Shown here in pieces: positions 47,127 to 59,314 of a DNA stretch of 64,000 nucleotides. The notes under the pieces were generated by a model. That model was not told the origin of the DNA and searched no databases. It worked only from the letters and a program-made list of their open reading frames with translations. Both the position numbers and the translations under genes were made by a program. The DNA is from Nocardioides marmorisolisilvae (GTDB taxonomy: Bacteria; Actinomycetota; Actinomycetes; Propionibacteriales; Nocardioidaceae): NCBI RefSeq assembly GCF_003725775.1, contig NZ_RJSG01000002.1:496001-560000 (forward strand). Reading direction: 5' to 3'. How positions within the stretch are numbered: position 1 is the stretch's first letter; each line of letters opens with the position of its first letter.

Positions 47127-47657
47127 ATGACCTGGAACGCCTTCCATCACCGTGGAGAGATCCTCCAGACCGTTATCGATGCAGCGGACGCCCGTCTCGA
47201 CGGCGAGCTGCCCATGAACCTGCCTGGCGTCTCGGAGACCTTCCACAGCGAGCTCGACCTGATCGGTGCCCTGTCGATCAAGTGGCACGCGCGGCTCTCC
47301 GGAAACATCGAGCGCGAGCTGATGCACCAGCCCCTGGACATCGAGGCTGCGATCATCACCGCCTGGCGCAAGACCAGTGCCGAGGCCCCGGGCATCCGGA
47401 TGATCATCGACCGTTACACCGAGTCCCCGAGTGACCCGGAGATGGCCGCTGCTCTCACCCGCGCCCAGGAGAAGGAGTGGCTCAAGCTCGCTTCCGCCTC
47501 CGGCCTGTCCAACGACGAGAGCGTCGCAGCGGCCCGTGCCGGTGAGCGCGTCTCGAACAAGGCCCGGGCCGGTGCGCCGGTCGCGGCCGTCCAGACTGTC
47601 GACACCGTGGGCTCTCCCTCCCTGGTCGACCGGATCCGCGCGGTTCTCGCCGCCTGA
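47127..47657 (+). CDS. Conserved-looking helical protein of unknown function
   Basis: 176 aa, no signal peptide or membrane segment, mostly helical by composition: FHHRGEILQTVIDAADARLDG, VSETFHSELDLIGALSIKWHARLSGNIERELM, IEAAIITAWRK. The C-terminal third is Ala-rich and less ordered. I recognise no family. ATG 47127 is preferred over ATG 47118 because GAAAGGA lies 8 nt upstream of it. Has its own promoter and terminator and is divergent from a TetR gene that may control it. Confidence 0.75.
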   Translation: MTWNAFHHRGEILQTVIDAADARLDGELPMNLPGVSETFHSELDLIGALSIKWHARLSGNIERELMHQPLDIEAAIITAWRKTSAEAPGIRMIIDRYTESPSDPEMAAALTRAQEKEWLKLASASGLSNDESVAAARAGERVSNKARAGAPVAAVQTVDTVGSPSLVDRIRAVLAA

Positions 47658-47671
47658 TCCAAACTCCCACG

Positions 47672-47717
47672 CAGATCCCCGGGCCGCCTCCCTCCCATCG
47701 GCGGTTCCGGGGATCTG
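47672..47717 (+). terminator. Terminator after the 176-aa gene
   Basis: CAGATCCCCG (47672-47681) pairs with CGGGGATCTG (47708-47717); an inner CCGCC/GGCGG pair extends the fold. TCTTTGG follows. It directly precedes an interspersed-repeat copy. Confidence 0.7.
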
Positions 47718-47722
47718 TCTTT

Positions 47723-47745
47723 GGTTTCGACAAGCTCAACCAGCG
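47723..47745 (+). repeat. Short interspersed repeat, copy 1 (intergenic)
   Basis: Core GGTTTCGACAAGCTCAACCA followed by GCG. Same sequence occurs at 50993 and, inverted, at 59936. Lies between a terminator and the YqgE/AlgH-type gene. Confidence 0.8.
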
Positions 47746-47773
47746 CGGGGGGTGCGTGGTGCACCATGAAGGA

Positions 47774-48337
47774 ATGGAGCCGGTCGCGGGGAGTCTGCTG
47801 GTCGCAGCGCCGACCCTGGCCGACCCGAACTTCGCCCGGACGATCGTGCTGCTGCTCGACGCCGGCAACGACGGTGCCCTCGGCGTCGTCCTGAACCGGC
47901 CGACCGAGCTCGCCGTCTCCTCGGTGCTGGAGCCGTGGGCCGAGGTCGTCTCCGGCCCGGACGTGCTGTTCCAGGGCGGACCGGTCGAGACCGACAGCGC
48001 GCTCGCCGTCGCTGACGTCGCCGAGTCCTGGGCCGAGGGGGAGGAGCCGGTCGGGTGGCGCCGCGTGTTCGCGAGCACCGGACTGGTCGACCTCGACGCC
48101 CCGGTCGAGCTGCTGGCCCCGGCGTTCTCGTCGTTGCGGATCTTCGCCGGGTACGCCGGCTGGTCGGCCGGACAGCTGGAGGACGAGATCGCCGAAGGCG
48201 CCTGGTACGTCGTGCCGGCCGAGGCAGGGGACCCGTTCCTGGACGACCCGTCGGGCCTGTGGTCCACCGTGCTGCGGCGCCAGGGCGGCCAGCTGGCGAT
48301 GCTCGCGACGATGCCCGCCGAGCCGGGGCTGAACTGA
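47774..48337 (+). CDS. YqgE/AlgH family protein (UPF0301)
   Basis: 187 aa. GSLLVAAPTLADPNFARTIVLLLDAGNDGALGVVLNRPTE and VLFQGGPVETD are diagnostic of the family; LRIFAGYAGWSAGQLEDEIAEGAWYV follows. Function unknown, once thought transcriptional. The ATG at 47774 gives the family-typical N-terminus; GTG 47756 is in frame and preceded by a G-rich run, so it remains possible. Confidence 0.88.
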   Translation: MEPVAGSLLVAAPTLADPNFARTIVLLLDAGNDGALGVVLNRPTELAVSSVLEPWAEVVSGPDVLFQGGPVETDSALAVADVAESWAEGEEPVGWRRVFASTGLVDLDAPVELLAPAFSSLRIFAGYAGWSAGQLEDEIAEGAWYVVPAEAGDPFLDDPSGLWSTVLRRQGGQLAMLATMPAEPGLN

Positions 48338-48372
48338 CGATCCGGCCCTCCGGCATTGCTAAGATCCCCCGG

Positions 48373-48637
48373 ATGAGCGAGCAGTCCGAGCCCCGAGTCG
48401 GCTTCAGCACCGACGTCCTGGAGGACACCCGGGTCGTCGAAGAGCTGCAGCACCTCGAGGACGGCGACCACGAGCGCTTCTCGCACTACGTCCCCAAGGA
48501 CAAGCTCATGGAGGCCATGGTCAACGGCACTCCGGTGGTCGCGCTCTGCGGCAAGGTGTGGGTACCCAGCCGGGACCCCCAGAAGTTCCCGGTGTGCCCG
48601 GACTGCAAGGAGATCTGGGAGAGCATGCAGGACGGCG

Positions 48638-48654
<17 letters not shown>
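48373..48654 (+). CDS. DUF3039-domain small protein
   Basis: 93 aa. Acidic N-terminus, then FSHYVPKDKLMEAMVNGTPVVALCGKVWVPSRDP and CPDCKEIW. The single Cys plus CxxC probably bind zinc. Actinobacteria-specific family with no assigned role; commonly encoded next to a helicase, as here, where its last 17 nt overlap the helicase start. Confidence 0.88.
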
Positions 48655-52223
<3,569 letters not shown>

Positions 52224-52236
52224 GCAGAATGCTCCC

Positions 52237-52629
52237 GTGACCGATCGGGCGGAGAGCTTCGAGGAGTGGCGGGATCGCACCGCCGAACCGCGGCGCGCTC
52301 CTGTCCGGAGCTGGACCGTCCGAGAGGCGCTCGCACTCGGTGTGGGCGTGGGTCTCGGGAGCCTCGTGCTGCTGGGGCTCGGCATGACCTATCTCGGCGA
52401 GCTCACCGGTCTGGTCGCGGTCTCCGCACTGATGATGGCGGCCGTGCTCGCCTGGGTGCCTGAGAAGCACCAGCCGCTGGCCGACGTACTGTCGGTGGTC
52501 GCGCTGGTCGCCCTCGCCGGACTGTTCCGGATGCTCGCGGACGGATCGTTCGACGACGCCGTTGCCCTCGCGATCGGTGTGGCGATCGTGGCGGCGCTCA
52601 GGCTGCGCGGCTGGTACGCCCTGCGCTGA
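52237..52629 (+). CDS. Small membrane protein, unknown function
   Basis: 130 aa. Hydrophilic, charged N-terminus (about 1-28), then about four hydrophobic segments (LALGVGVGLGSLVLLGLGMTYL; LTGLVAVSALMMAAVLAWV; LADVLSVVALVALAGLFRML; AVALAIGVAIVAALRL). GTG start 13 nt after hppD, so probably co-transcribed. No family recognised. Confidence 0.72.
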   Translation: MTDRAESFEEWRDRTAEPRRAPVRSWTVREALALGVGVGLGSLVLLGLGMTYLGELTGLVAVSALMMAAVLAWVPEKHQPLADVLSVVALVALAGLFRMLADGSFDDAVALAIGVAIVAALRLRGWYALR

Positions 52630-52630
52630 G

Positions 52631-52771
52631 TCAGCCTGCCTGGGCCGGGAGCTCGCAGACCCGCTCCGCGAGCGGGGCCCCGTCGCAGCAGTTCGCCTTC
52701 ATGTGGCAGTGCGGGCACAGCCAGCGCGTGGAGATCGGGTCGAACGGCTGTCCGCAGTAGTCGCAAGGCAC
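52631..52771 (-). CDS. Tiny zinc-ribbon-like protein
   Basis: 46 aa from GTG 52771: CDYC...CPHCH...NCC...C. Seven Cys and two His in 46 residues point to one or two structural zinc sites. Short Cys-rich proteins with this CxYC/CPHCHMKANCCDG pattern are common in actinobacteria; function unknown. Stops 1 bp from the convergent membrane-protein gene. An open frame extends upstream to 52873 but is Arg/Pro-rich and overlaps the next gene. Confidence 0.7.
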   Translation of the reverse strand: MPCDYCGQPFDPISTRWLCPHCHMKANCCDGAPLAERVCELPAQAG

Positions 52772-52827
52772 GTCTCCGACCGTACGACGGCTGGGTCCGC
52801 GTGCCCGGGTGACGCGCCGTGGAGCGC

Positions 52828-53103
52828 TCAGAACGGGGGAGCGCCGAGGCCGGTGACCCGGAAGCGGCCCCACGGGTCGACGTCGGACAGCCGTCCCTCG
52901 GCGGACCCGTGCGGGGTCGTGAGGGTGACGGTCGCCCCGGAGCGGTGGCGCTCGTTGAGGGCCTCGTCCGCCGCGATACGCCCGAACCAGTGGAACCGGC
53001 CGTCGATCGGCTCGAAGTGGCCGCGCAGATCGACCCGGACGGCGAGGTCCTCGATGGACGCGGGGCCGGCGTATTCCTCACCCGGCTCGTGGACCTCGGT
53101 CAT
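52828..53103 (-). CDS. DUF4873-like protein
   Basis: 91 aa. GPASIEDLAVRVDLRGHFEPIDGRFHWFGRI and GRLSDVDPWGRFRVTGLGAPPF match the DUF4873 pattern found alone or fused to flavin monooxygenases in actinobacteria. ATG overlaps the TetR stop (ATGA, 53100-53103), so the two are co-expressed. Role unknown; perhaps accessory to the diiron oxygenase encoded divergently. Confidence 0.8.
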   Translation of the reverse strand: MTEVHEPGEEYAGPASIEDLAVRVDLRGHFEPIDGRFHWFGRIAADEALNERHRSGATVTLTTPHGSAEGRLSDVDPWGRFRVTGLGAPPF

Positions 53104-53789
53104 CGGGCTTCCTTCTTCTTCAGCAGCGTGAGCTCGCCGCTGCCCTCGCTGGCGACGCCGTTCTCGGCTGCGAAGCCCGCGAATGCGTGCCAGATGAACG
53201 CGGCCAGGTACTCAGCCGTGGACTCCCGGCTCATGATGTCGCGGCGCAGGTACCACTCGCCGACCGAGAGCCCCATCCCGATCAGGCCGTGCGCCCACGG
53301 CTCCGCGGCGGCCGCGTCGACGTTGAGGCGGCGCAGGGTGTCGCCCATCATCTTGGCCATCGTCGCGGCGATGAGCTCCTTGCCATCGGCCAGCGGGTCA
53401 TCGGCGCTGCGGTGCTCGACCAGGAGCAGGAAGACCTGCGGGTGCTCCTCGAGGACCTCCAGGTAGGCGTCGCAGCCTGCGTAGATCCGCTCGCGCATCG
53501 ACCCGGTCGAGGTCAGGGCCGGGAGCAGCTGCTCGACGACCATCTCCGCGCCCCACTGGCCGACCGCGCGGTAGAGGTCGTCCTTGTCGGAGAAGTAGCG
53601 GTAGAGGACCGGCTTGCTGACCCCGGCCGACTGGGCGATCTCCGCGATCGAGGCGCCCGAGCCGTGGGTGTCGATGGCGTCGACCGCGGCCGCCACCAGC
53701 TCGGCCCGCCGGGACTCGCGATGGTCGTCCCAGCGGGTGCTGCGACCGTCGCCGTCCCTGGGGGAGGGGTCCTTGACTCGGCTTGCCAT
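53100..53789 (-). CDS. TetR-family regulator of the diiron-oxygenase unit
   Basis: 229 aa from ATG 53789. Helix-turn-helix RRAELVAAAVDAIDTHGSGASIAEIAQSAGVSKPVLYRYFSDKDDLYRAV, then a helical ligand domain. An open frame runs to 53861 but would cross the operator. Autoregulation and control of the AurF-like gene are inferred from the palindrome between them. Confidence 0.9.
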   Translation of the reverse strand: MASRVKDPSPRDGDGRSTRWDDHRESRRAELVAAAVDAIDTHGSGASIAEIAQSAGVSKPVLYRYFSDKDDLYRAVGQWGAEMVVEQLLPALTSTGSMRERIYAGCDAYLEVLEEHPQVFLLLVEHRSADDPLADGKELIAATMAKMMGDTLRRLNVDAAAAEPWAHGLIGMGLSVGEWYLRRDIMSRESTAEYLAAFIWHAFAGFAAENGVASEGSGELTLLKKKEAR

Positions 53790-53813
53790 GTGGGTCACAG
53801 TACAGGAGTAGGC

Positions 53814-53828
53814 GTTACTTGAAGTAAC
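53814..53828. promoter_or_regulatory. TetR operator palindrome
   Basis: GTTACTT-G-AAGTAAC, a perfect 7-1-7 palindrome centred between the TetR gene (25 bp away) and the AurF-like gene (23 bp away). Confidence 0.75.
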
Positions 53829-53850
53829 AGACACTTCACGAGGAGCTCGG

Positions 53851-54780
53851 ATGACCGCCACCCTGCCGGACCGCGACGACGCTCAGTCGTCCCCAGGCGT
53901 CGCCCTGGTCGAGCGTCTGCTCAAGGGTTCGGCGCGCCAGTCGTACGACCCCGAGGTCGACCTGGACTGGGACGCGCCCGAGGTCCCCGGACTGTGGTGG
54001 ATGCAGCCCGAACGGATGTCGCTGTACGGCACCCCGCTCTGGGACCGGATGACTGACGAGCAGCGTCTCGAGCTGTCCAAGCACGAGGTCGCCTCGATCG
54101 CGAGCGTCGGCCTCTGGTTCGAGATCGTGCTGATGCAGCTGCTGCTCAAGGACGTCTACCGCAGCGACGCGACTGCGCCGCGCACCCACTACCTGCTCAC
54201 CGAGATCGCCGACGAGTGCCGGCACTCGACCATGTTCGGCAAGGCGATCGGTCGCTTCGGCGTACCGGCGTACGGGCCGCGCAAGGACGCCGTGCAGCTC
54301 GGGCGCCTGGTTCCGGCGGTACTGCGCGGACCGGGTGCCTATGCCGCCACCCTGCTCGGTGAGGAGCCGGTCGACCGCTGGCAGCGCGACGCCATGAACG
54401 ACGAGCGCCTGCAGCCGCTGTTCCGGATGGTGGCGCGGATCCACGTCCTCGAGGAGGCGCGGCACGTCTCGTTCGCACGCGACGAGCTCGAGAAGGGTCT
54501 CGTGGGCATCAGCAAGCGCGAGCTGAAGTGGCACCAGTTCGTGGCCGCGCAGGCGGCGTACGTGACGATGCGGTCGCTGGTGAACCCGAAGGTCTACGCC
54601 GCGGTCGGGATCGACCCGCGCGAGGGGCGGCACGCCGCGCTGTCGAACCCGAACTACCGCGAGTCGATCGCCTGGATGGGGGAGAAGGTCGTGCCCTACC
54701 TCGACGAGGTCGGGATGATCCCGAAGTCGGGGCGCATCCGGAAGACCTGGCAGGCGTCGTTCCTGCTGCGCCGGGACTAG
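53851..54780 (+). CDS. AurF-type diiron oxygenase
   Basis: 309 aa. Ferritin-like helical protein with two iron-binding motif sets, [14 protein letters not shown] and [18 protein letters not shown], plus an earlier Glu in [15 protein letters not shown]. This matches the p-aminobenzoate N-oxygenase AurF family (PF11583-type). Members oxidise amines or lipids; many actinobacterial copies have unknown substrates. Expression is probably induced when a ligand releases the divergent TetR. Stop CTAG shared with the convergent ABC ATPase gene. Confidence 0.88.
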   Translation: MTATLPDRDDAQSSPGVALVERLLKGSARQSYDPEVDLDWDAPEVPGLWWMQPERMSLYGTPLWDRMTDEQRLELSKHEVASIASVGLWFEIVLMQLLLKDVYRSDATAPRTHYLLTEIADECRHSTMFGKAIGRFGVPAYGPRKDAVQLGRLVPAVLRGPGAYAATLLGEEPVDRWQRDAMNDERLQPLFRMVARIHVLEEARHVSFARDELEKGLVGISKRELKWHQFVAAQAAYVTMRSLVNPKVYAAVGIDPREGRHAALSNPNYRESIAWMGEKVVPYLDEVGMIPKSGRIRKTWQASFLLRRD

Positions 54781-55508
54781 AGCACCTTCGAGAGGAACTG
54801 CTGCGTCCGCTCGTGCTGGGGGTTGCTCAGCACCTCGCGCGGGTCGCCCTCCTCGACGATCACGCCGCCGTCCATGAAGACGAGCTTGTCGCCGACCTCG
54901 CGCGCGAAGCCCATCTCGTGCGTGACGACCATCATCGTCATGCCCTCGTCGGCCAGACGGCGCATCACGTCGAGCACGTCGCCGACGAGCTCGGGGTCCA
55001 GCGCACTCGTCGGCTCGTCGAACAGCATCATGTCCGGGTCCATCGAGAGCGCCCGCGCGATCGCGACGCGTTGCTGCTGACCTCCGGACAGGTGGGCCGG
55101 GTAGGCGTCGGCCTTTTCGGCGAGGCCGACCTTCTCGAGGTTGGCACGGGCGATCTTCTCGGCCTCAGCCTTGTCGCGCTTGAGCACCCGGCGCTGCGCC
55201 AGGGTCAGGTTGTCGAGCACGCACAGGTGCGGGAACAGGTTGAACTGCTGGAAGACCATGCCGATCCGGGAGCGGACCTTGTTCAGGTCGACCTCGGGGT
55301 CGGTGATGTCCTCGCCCTCGACCACGATCTGCCCGGAGGTGGGCTCCTCGAGCCGGTTCACGCAGCGCAGCAGCGTGGACTTGCCCGAGCCGGACGGCCC
55401 GATGACACAGACGACCTGACCCTGGTCGACGGTGAAGTCGATGCCCTTGAGCACCTCGTTCTCGCCGAAGTACTTGTGCAGGTTGCGGACCTCGATTGCG
55501 GTGGGCAT
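54777..55508 (-). CDS. Polar amino-acid ABC transporter, ATP-binding protein
   Basis: 243 aa from ATG 55508. Walker [35 protein letters not shown], Walker [21 protein letters not shown]: the GlnQ/HisP type. [15 protein letters not shown] is the typical end. Powers uptake by the permease and binding protein encoded upstream. An in-frame start at 55541 would overlap the permease by 29 nt. Confidence 0.93.
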   Translation of the reverse strand: MPTAIEVRNLHKYFGENEVLKGIDFTVDQGQVVCVIGPSGSGKSTLLRCVNRLEEPTSGQIVVEGEDITDPEVDLNKVRSRIGMVFQQFNLFPHLCVLDNLTLAQRRVLKRDKAEAEKIARANLEKVGLAEKADAYPAHLSGGQQQRVAIARALSMDPDMMLFDEPTSALDPELVGDVLDVMRRLADEGMTMMVVTHEMGFAREVGDKLVFMDGGVIVEEGDPREVLSNPQHERTQQFLSKVL

Positions 55509-55512
55509 CAGA

Positions 55513-56301
55513 TCACCGGGCCTTCTGGGAACGTCGTTCAAGGTAGGCGACCAGCTGGGTCAGCGGCAGCGTGATGATGAGGTAGCAGACCGCGGCGGCG
55601 ATCAGCGGCGTCGGACTGCTGTTGATGACGACGTTGTCCGAGGCGAAGTTCGTCAGCTCGGCCTGCCCGATCCCGACTCCGGCGACCGAGATCAGCGAGG
55701 TGTCCTTGAGCAGCAGCACGATCTCGTTGGTCAGTGGCGGGATGACGATCCGCACCGCTTGGGGGAGCACGACGCTGAGCATCGTCCAGGTTCCGCTCAT
55801 GCCCAGTGAGTGCGCGGCCTCGGTCTGACCTCGGGGAACCGCCTGGATCCCCGCACGCAGGGTCTCGGCCATGTAAGCACCGGAGACCGCGATCAGGGCG
55901 ATGACGGCGGCGCCGATGGCGCCGCCCGGGAGCGCCTTGCCGTTGAAGGCCAGCGGAATCCCGAGCGCGAACAGGATGATCACGATCAGAGCCGGCAGCC
56001 CGCGGAAGAACTCGATGTAGGCCGTTGCCGCCCAGCGGTAGGGCTTCAGCGGCGACAGCTTCATCAGCGCGAGGACGAACGCCAGCGCGAGTCCGCCGAT
56101 GAACGCCTCGGCTGTGTAGACGACGGTGTTCTTCGCGGCTTCGGTGACCAGCTCCGGCCAGATGGCCTTCAGGACTCCGCCGTCGAAGAAGTTGTGCCGG
56201 ATCTTGGACCAGTCGGCAACCAGGATCAAAGTGGCGACGGCCCCGAGAAAGAGCGCGTAGAGCGCTCCGTCCCGGAGCCGCCGCTTGGTGCTTCGCTTCA
56301 A
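55513..56301 (-). CDS. Polar amino-acid ABC transporter, permease
   Basis: 262 aa, TTG start. TM1 near 12-30, then the HisM/GlnP-type domain with [50 protein letters not shown], and the EAA loop [27 protein letters not shown]. Homodimeric channel; 4 nt after the binding-protein gene and 4 nt before the ATPase gene. Confidence 0.93.
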   Translation of the reverse strand: MKRSTKRRLRDGALYALFLGAVATLILVADWSKIRHNFFDGGVLKAIWPELVTEAAKNTVVYTAEAFIGGLALAFVLALMKLSPLKPYRWAATAYIEFFRGLPALIVIILFALGIPLAFNGKALPGGAIGAAVIALIAVSGAYMAETLRAGIQAVPRGQTEAAHSLGMSGTWTMLSVVLPQAVRIVIPPLTNEIVLLLKDTSLISVAGVGIGQAELTNFASDNVVINSSPTPLIAAAVCYLIITLPLTQLVAYLERRSQKAR

Positions 56302-56305
56302 CGGG

Positions 56306-57118
56306 TCACTTGACCGCGAAGTAGGTGTCGTAGATCGACTGGTAGGTGCCGTCGGCCTTCATGTCCGCCAGCGCCTTGTTCACTGCATCGATCAGCGCGG
56401 TGTTGTCCTTCGCCGCGGCGAACCCGTACTCCTCGTCGGTGTTGTAGGTCTCGACGACCTTGAACTTGCCCGGCTCCTTCGGGTCGTTCTGGTGGTCCAG
56501 GTTGACCGGCAGGTCCTGGAGGATGGCGTCGATGGTGCCGGCCTTGAGGGCCAGGTACATCGTGCCGTCGTCCTTGAACTGGATCCGCTTCGCGTCCGGT
56601 GCGTGCTCGGTGGTGTAGGTCTCGCCGGTGGTGCCCTTCTGGACACCGACCTTCTTGCCGGCCAGGTCCGCGATCGACTTGATGCTCGAGTCGGCCGGGA
56701 CCAGCAGCGACTGCTTGGAGTCGTAGTAGCCGTCGCTGAACAGCAGGTGCTTCTTGCGCTCGTCGGTGATGGTCATGGCCGACGCGCCGAGGTCGCACTT
56801 CTTCGTGGTCAGCAGCAGGCCGCTCTGCAGCGGGTCGAAGTCGGAGTCCTTGATGACCAGCTTGACCTTGAGCGCGTCGGCGATCTTCGAGACCACGTCG
56901 ACGTCGAAGCCCTTGAAGCCGGACGGCGCGGACTTGTCGAAGTCCTCGAACGGCGGGTACGGAACGTCGGAGCACACCGTGAGGGTGCCGGAGCTGATCA
57001 GGTTCAGGTCGCTGCTGGATCCGCTCTTGTTGTCGTCCTTGCTGGAACCGCACGCCGCGAGCGCCAGACCCAGGACCGAGGTCAGCGCTACCGCCTTGAG
57101 GGCGTTCTTCATCGTCAT
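56306..57118 (-). CDS. Polar amino-acid ABC transporter, substrate-binding lipoprotein
   Basis: 270 aa. Signal peptide with lipobox LAAC; mature form opens GTLTVCSDVPYPPFEDFD, the SBP family 3 N-lobe, and has GFDVDVVSKIADAL, and ACTV-type TITDERKKHLLFSDGYYDSKQSLLV. Binds an amino acid or derivative outside the membrane. Asp/Arg pairs typical of amino-acid recognition are present but specificity cannot be told. First gene of the operon. ATG 57118 used; ATG 57112 is also possible. Confidence 0.92.
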   Translation of the reverse strand: MTMKNALKAVALTSVLGLALAACGSSKDDNKSGSSSDLNLISSGTLTVCSDVPYPPFEDFDKSAPSGFKGFDVDVVSKIADALKVKLVIKDSDFDPLQSGLLLTTKKCDLGASAMTITDERKKHLLFSDGYYDSKQSLLVPADSSIKSIADLAGKKVGVQKGTTGETYTTEHAPDAKRIQFKDDGTMYLALKAGTIDAILQDLPVNLDHQNDPKEPGKFKVVETYNTDEEYGFAAAKDNTALIDAVNKALADMKADGTYQSIYDTYFAVK

Positions 57119-57192
57119 GCGGAGCACCCTAGACCCGGATTGTTTCGCTTCGTCAGCGTTGCGAACCGAGATTCGATCCCGTATCCGAGACG

Positions 57193-58425
57193 TTATAGAG
57201 CAGGCGTTACCCGTCCGCTGACCTCGCCGAGCCCGATTCGGCCGCCGAGCGCGCCGAGGGCGGTCGCACGCAGGACGACCTCGTCCCCGTCCTCGAGGAA
57301 CGTCCGCTCCCGGCCGCCGGCGGTGAACGGCTCGGCGCCGCCCCAGCTCAGCTCCAGGAAGGACCCGCGCTGCTCGCGCTCGTCGCCGCTGATCGTGCCG
57401 GACGCGAACACGTCACCGGTGCGCAGAGAAGCACCGTTGACGGTGAGGTGGGCGAGCATCTGGGCCGGGGACCAGTACATCGATGCGTACGGCGGGCGGC
57501 TGACGACCTCGCCGTTGAGGAGCACCTCGAAGTCGATGTCGTACCCGCCGCGCTCGTCGACCTCGAGGTAGGGGAGCGGCGGCGGGTCCTGCGGGGGCAG
57601 CAGCGTCTTGGCCGCCTCGAGCGCGGCCAGCGGGGTGATCCAGGGCGAGATCGAGGTGGCGAAGGACTTGCCCAGGAACGGACCGAGCGGGACGTACTCC
57701 CAGGCCTGGATGTCGCGCGCGGACCAGTCGTTGAGCGGGGTCACGCCGAAGACGTGGTCGGCGAAGCCGCTGGTGTGCACCGAGGTGCCGAGATCGGTCG
57801 GGGTGCCGACGACGAAGGCGAGCTCGGCCTCGATGTCGAGTCGGCGGCTCGGTCCGAACGGGGGCGGACCCCCGTCGGCGCTGGGCCGGCCCTGTCCACT
57901 GGGCCGCTGCACCGGCGTACCGGAGACGACGATCGTGCCCGCGCGGCCGTGGTAGCCGATCGGCAGGTGCTTCCAGTTCGGCGTCAGGGCGTCGCCGTCC
58001 GGGCGGAACATCCGGCCGACGTTGGTGGCGTGCTGCTCGGAGCAGTAGAAGTCGACGTAGTCGGCCACCTCGACCGGCAGGTGCAGGTCGACCTCGCCCA
58101 CCGGGTACAGGTGCGGGCGGGTCCGTTCGGCGTGGACCTCGTTGCCGAGCACCTCGACCAGCCAGTCGCGGGCGACGTCCCAGGTCTCACGGCCGGCCGC
58201 CAGGAAGGCGTTCAGGCTCGGCTGCTGCCACAGCGGCATCAGGTCCGGGCCGTCGCCGGGCTGCAGGGATTCCCGGCCGTAGGAGGCGACCGCGCCGGCG
58301 TCCATGACCTGGTCGCCGATCCGTACGCCGACCCGAGCGGCCTGCCCGCGGGGCGAGAACACCCCGAACGGCAGGTTGTCGAGATCGAAGAGCGACCCGG
58401 CCGCTCCCGGCACCCACGTACTCAC
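57193..58425 (-). CDS. fahA: Fumarylacetoacetase
   Basis: 410 aa from GTG 58425 (VSTWVPGAAGSLFDLDNLPFGVF). Last step of homogentisate breakdown: fumarylacetoacetate to fumarate and acetoacetate. YVDFYCSEQHATNVGRMFRP contains the catalytic region, DIEAELAFVVG metal ligands, and NDWSARDIQAWEYVPLGPFLGKSF the FAH-domain signature. GTGA overlap with the unassigned upstream gene. A proline/glycine-rich insertion (GQGRPSADGGPPPFG) is typical of actinobacterial members. Confidence 0.95.
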   Translation of the reverse strand: MSTWVPGAAGSLFDLDNLPFGVFSPRGQAARVGVRIGDQVMDAGAVASYGRESLQPGDGPDLMPLWQQPSLNAFLAAGRETWDVARDWLVEVLGNEVHAERTRPHLYPVGEVDLHLPVEVADYVDFYCSEQHATNVGRMFRPDGDALTPNWKHLPIGYHGRAGTIVVSGTPVQRPSGQGRPSADGGPPPFGPSRRLDIEAELAFVVGTPTDLGTSVHTSGFADHVFGVTPLNDWSARDIQAWEYVPLGPFLGKSFATSISPWITPLAALEAAKTLLPPQDPPPLPYLEVDERGGYDIDFEVLLNGEVVSRPPYASMYWSPAQMLAHLTVNGASLRTGDVFASGTISGDEREQRGSFLELSWGGAEPFTAGGRERTFLEDGDEVVLRATALGALGGRIGLGEVSGRVTPAL

Positions 58426-59285
58426 AGCAACCCCAGGTCGACGAGGTCCTCGTGCGGATCCAGCACGCTGCAGCTGCCGAACCCGGTGAACCACCGCCGG
58501 GTGCGCAGCGCCTCGTCGGGGTCGAAGTCCTCGAGCAGGACCGCGGCCGACTCCTCGGCGAGAACCTCGGACGGGTCGTCCCCGTCGAGGGCCGCCCGCG
58601 TCGCGCGCAGCACGTTGAGGAACCCGTGGTGGGTCAGGTCCGTCGCGGAGTCGTGGTGCCGCAGCGCGTGGTGCAGGCCGGCGGTGCACTTGAACTCGAG
58701 CTCGCGGTCCAGGGCCGCGCTGATGGCGTCGCCGAGCTCGCCGCAGGTGGGGAACATCTGCTGCTCGACGCCGCCGGTGCGGAACTTCACGCGCAGTCCG
58801 CGAGCAGCGACCTCGTCCATGGCCGCGAGCCAGCCGTGGGTCGGGGCGCCGTTGAGCCTCGGCATCTCGATGTAGACCTGGGCGTCGGGGTTGTCGTCCT
58901 CGAGCAGGTCCCACGCGGTGATCGCGCGCTGCGCGTTGTGGGCCAGGTCCTCCTCGTCGCGCAGCGCGAACTCGACGGCGCGCAGGCTGACGGTGGGAGC
59001 CCGGTTGAGCCAGCGCGCCGCGGGCTCGATGGCACCGGCACCGCCGGTGACCACGAGGTTCACCCCCAGGGGCGTCTCGACAGGCTCGACGAGCTCAGGA
59101 GCGTCGTCGAGGACGTCGATCAGGTCCGCGACTTTCACGTCCGAGATCACGAACCCGCCGACCAGGTCGGCGTACTCGCTGGCCCGGTGCTCCCGGTGCT
59201 CGGCCACGGCCCGGTCGAGCGGGAGGTTCCCCGGCGGGAAGATCGCTGCGTCGTCGACGAGACCCTGCCACCAAGCGCTACTCAC
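58422..59285 (-). CDS. Unassigned protein coupled to fumarylacetoacetase
   Basis: 287 aa, GTG start, cytosolic. I do not recognise a named family. Regularly spaced conserved-looking blocks suggest an alpha/beta barrel: AAIFPPGNLPL, VGGFVISDVKV, VYIEMPRL, RVKFRTGGVE, ELEFKCTAGLHHALRHHD, HHGFLNVLRAT. The KFRTGG and TAGLHHA segments look like ligand-binding ends of strands. Gene overlaps fahA by GTGA and is divergent from homogentisate dioxygenase by 29 bp, so a role in tyrosine catabolism is likely. The maleylacetoacetate isomerase step is otherwise unaccounted for, but there is no motif evidence for that activity. Includes a repeat-derived LVEPVETPLG. Confidence 0.72.
   Translation of the reverse strand: MSSAWWQGLVDDAAIFPPGNLPLDRAVAEHREHRASEYADLVGGFVISDVKVADLIDVLDDAPELVEPVETPLGVNLVVTGGAGAIEPAARWLNRAPTVSLRAVEFALRDEEDLAHNAQRAITAWDLLEDDNPDAQVYIEMPRLNGAPTHGWLAAMDEVAARGLRVKFRTGGVEQQMFPTCGELGDAISAALDRELEFKCTAGLHHALRHHDSATDLTHHGFLNVLRATRAALDGDDPSEVLAEESAAVLLEDFDPDEALRTRRWFTGFGSCSVLDPHEDLVDLGLL
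59073..59099 (-). repeat. Interspersed repeat relative (within the unassigned gene)
   Basis: GTCTCGACAGGCTCGACGAG followed by CTCAGG resembles the reverse-complement family core (tcgaca-gctc). Translated on the minus strand as part of ELVEPVETP. A diverged variant, less certain than the exact copies. Confidence 0.45.
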
Positions 59286-59314
59286 GGCTCACACGTTAGT
59301 GGCAGGCTGGCTGC

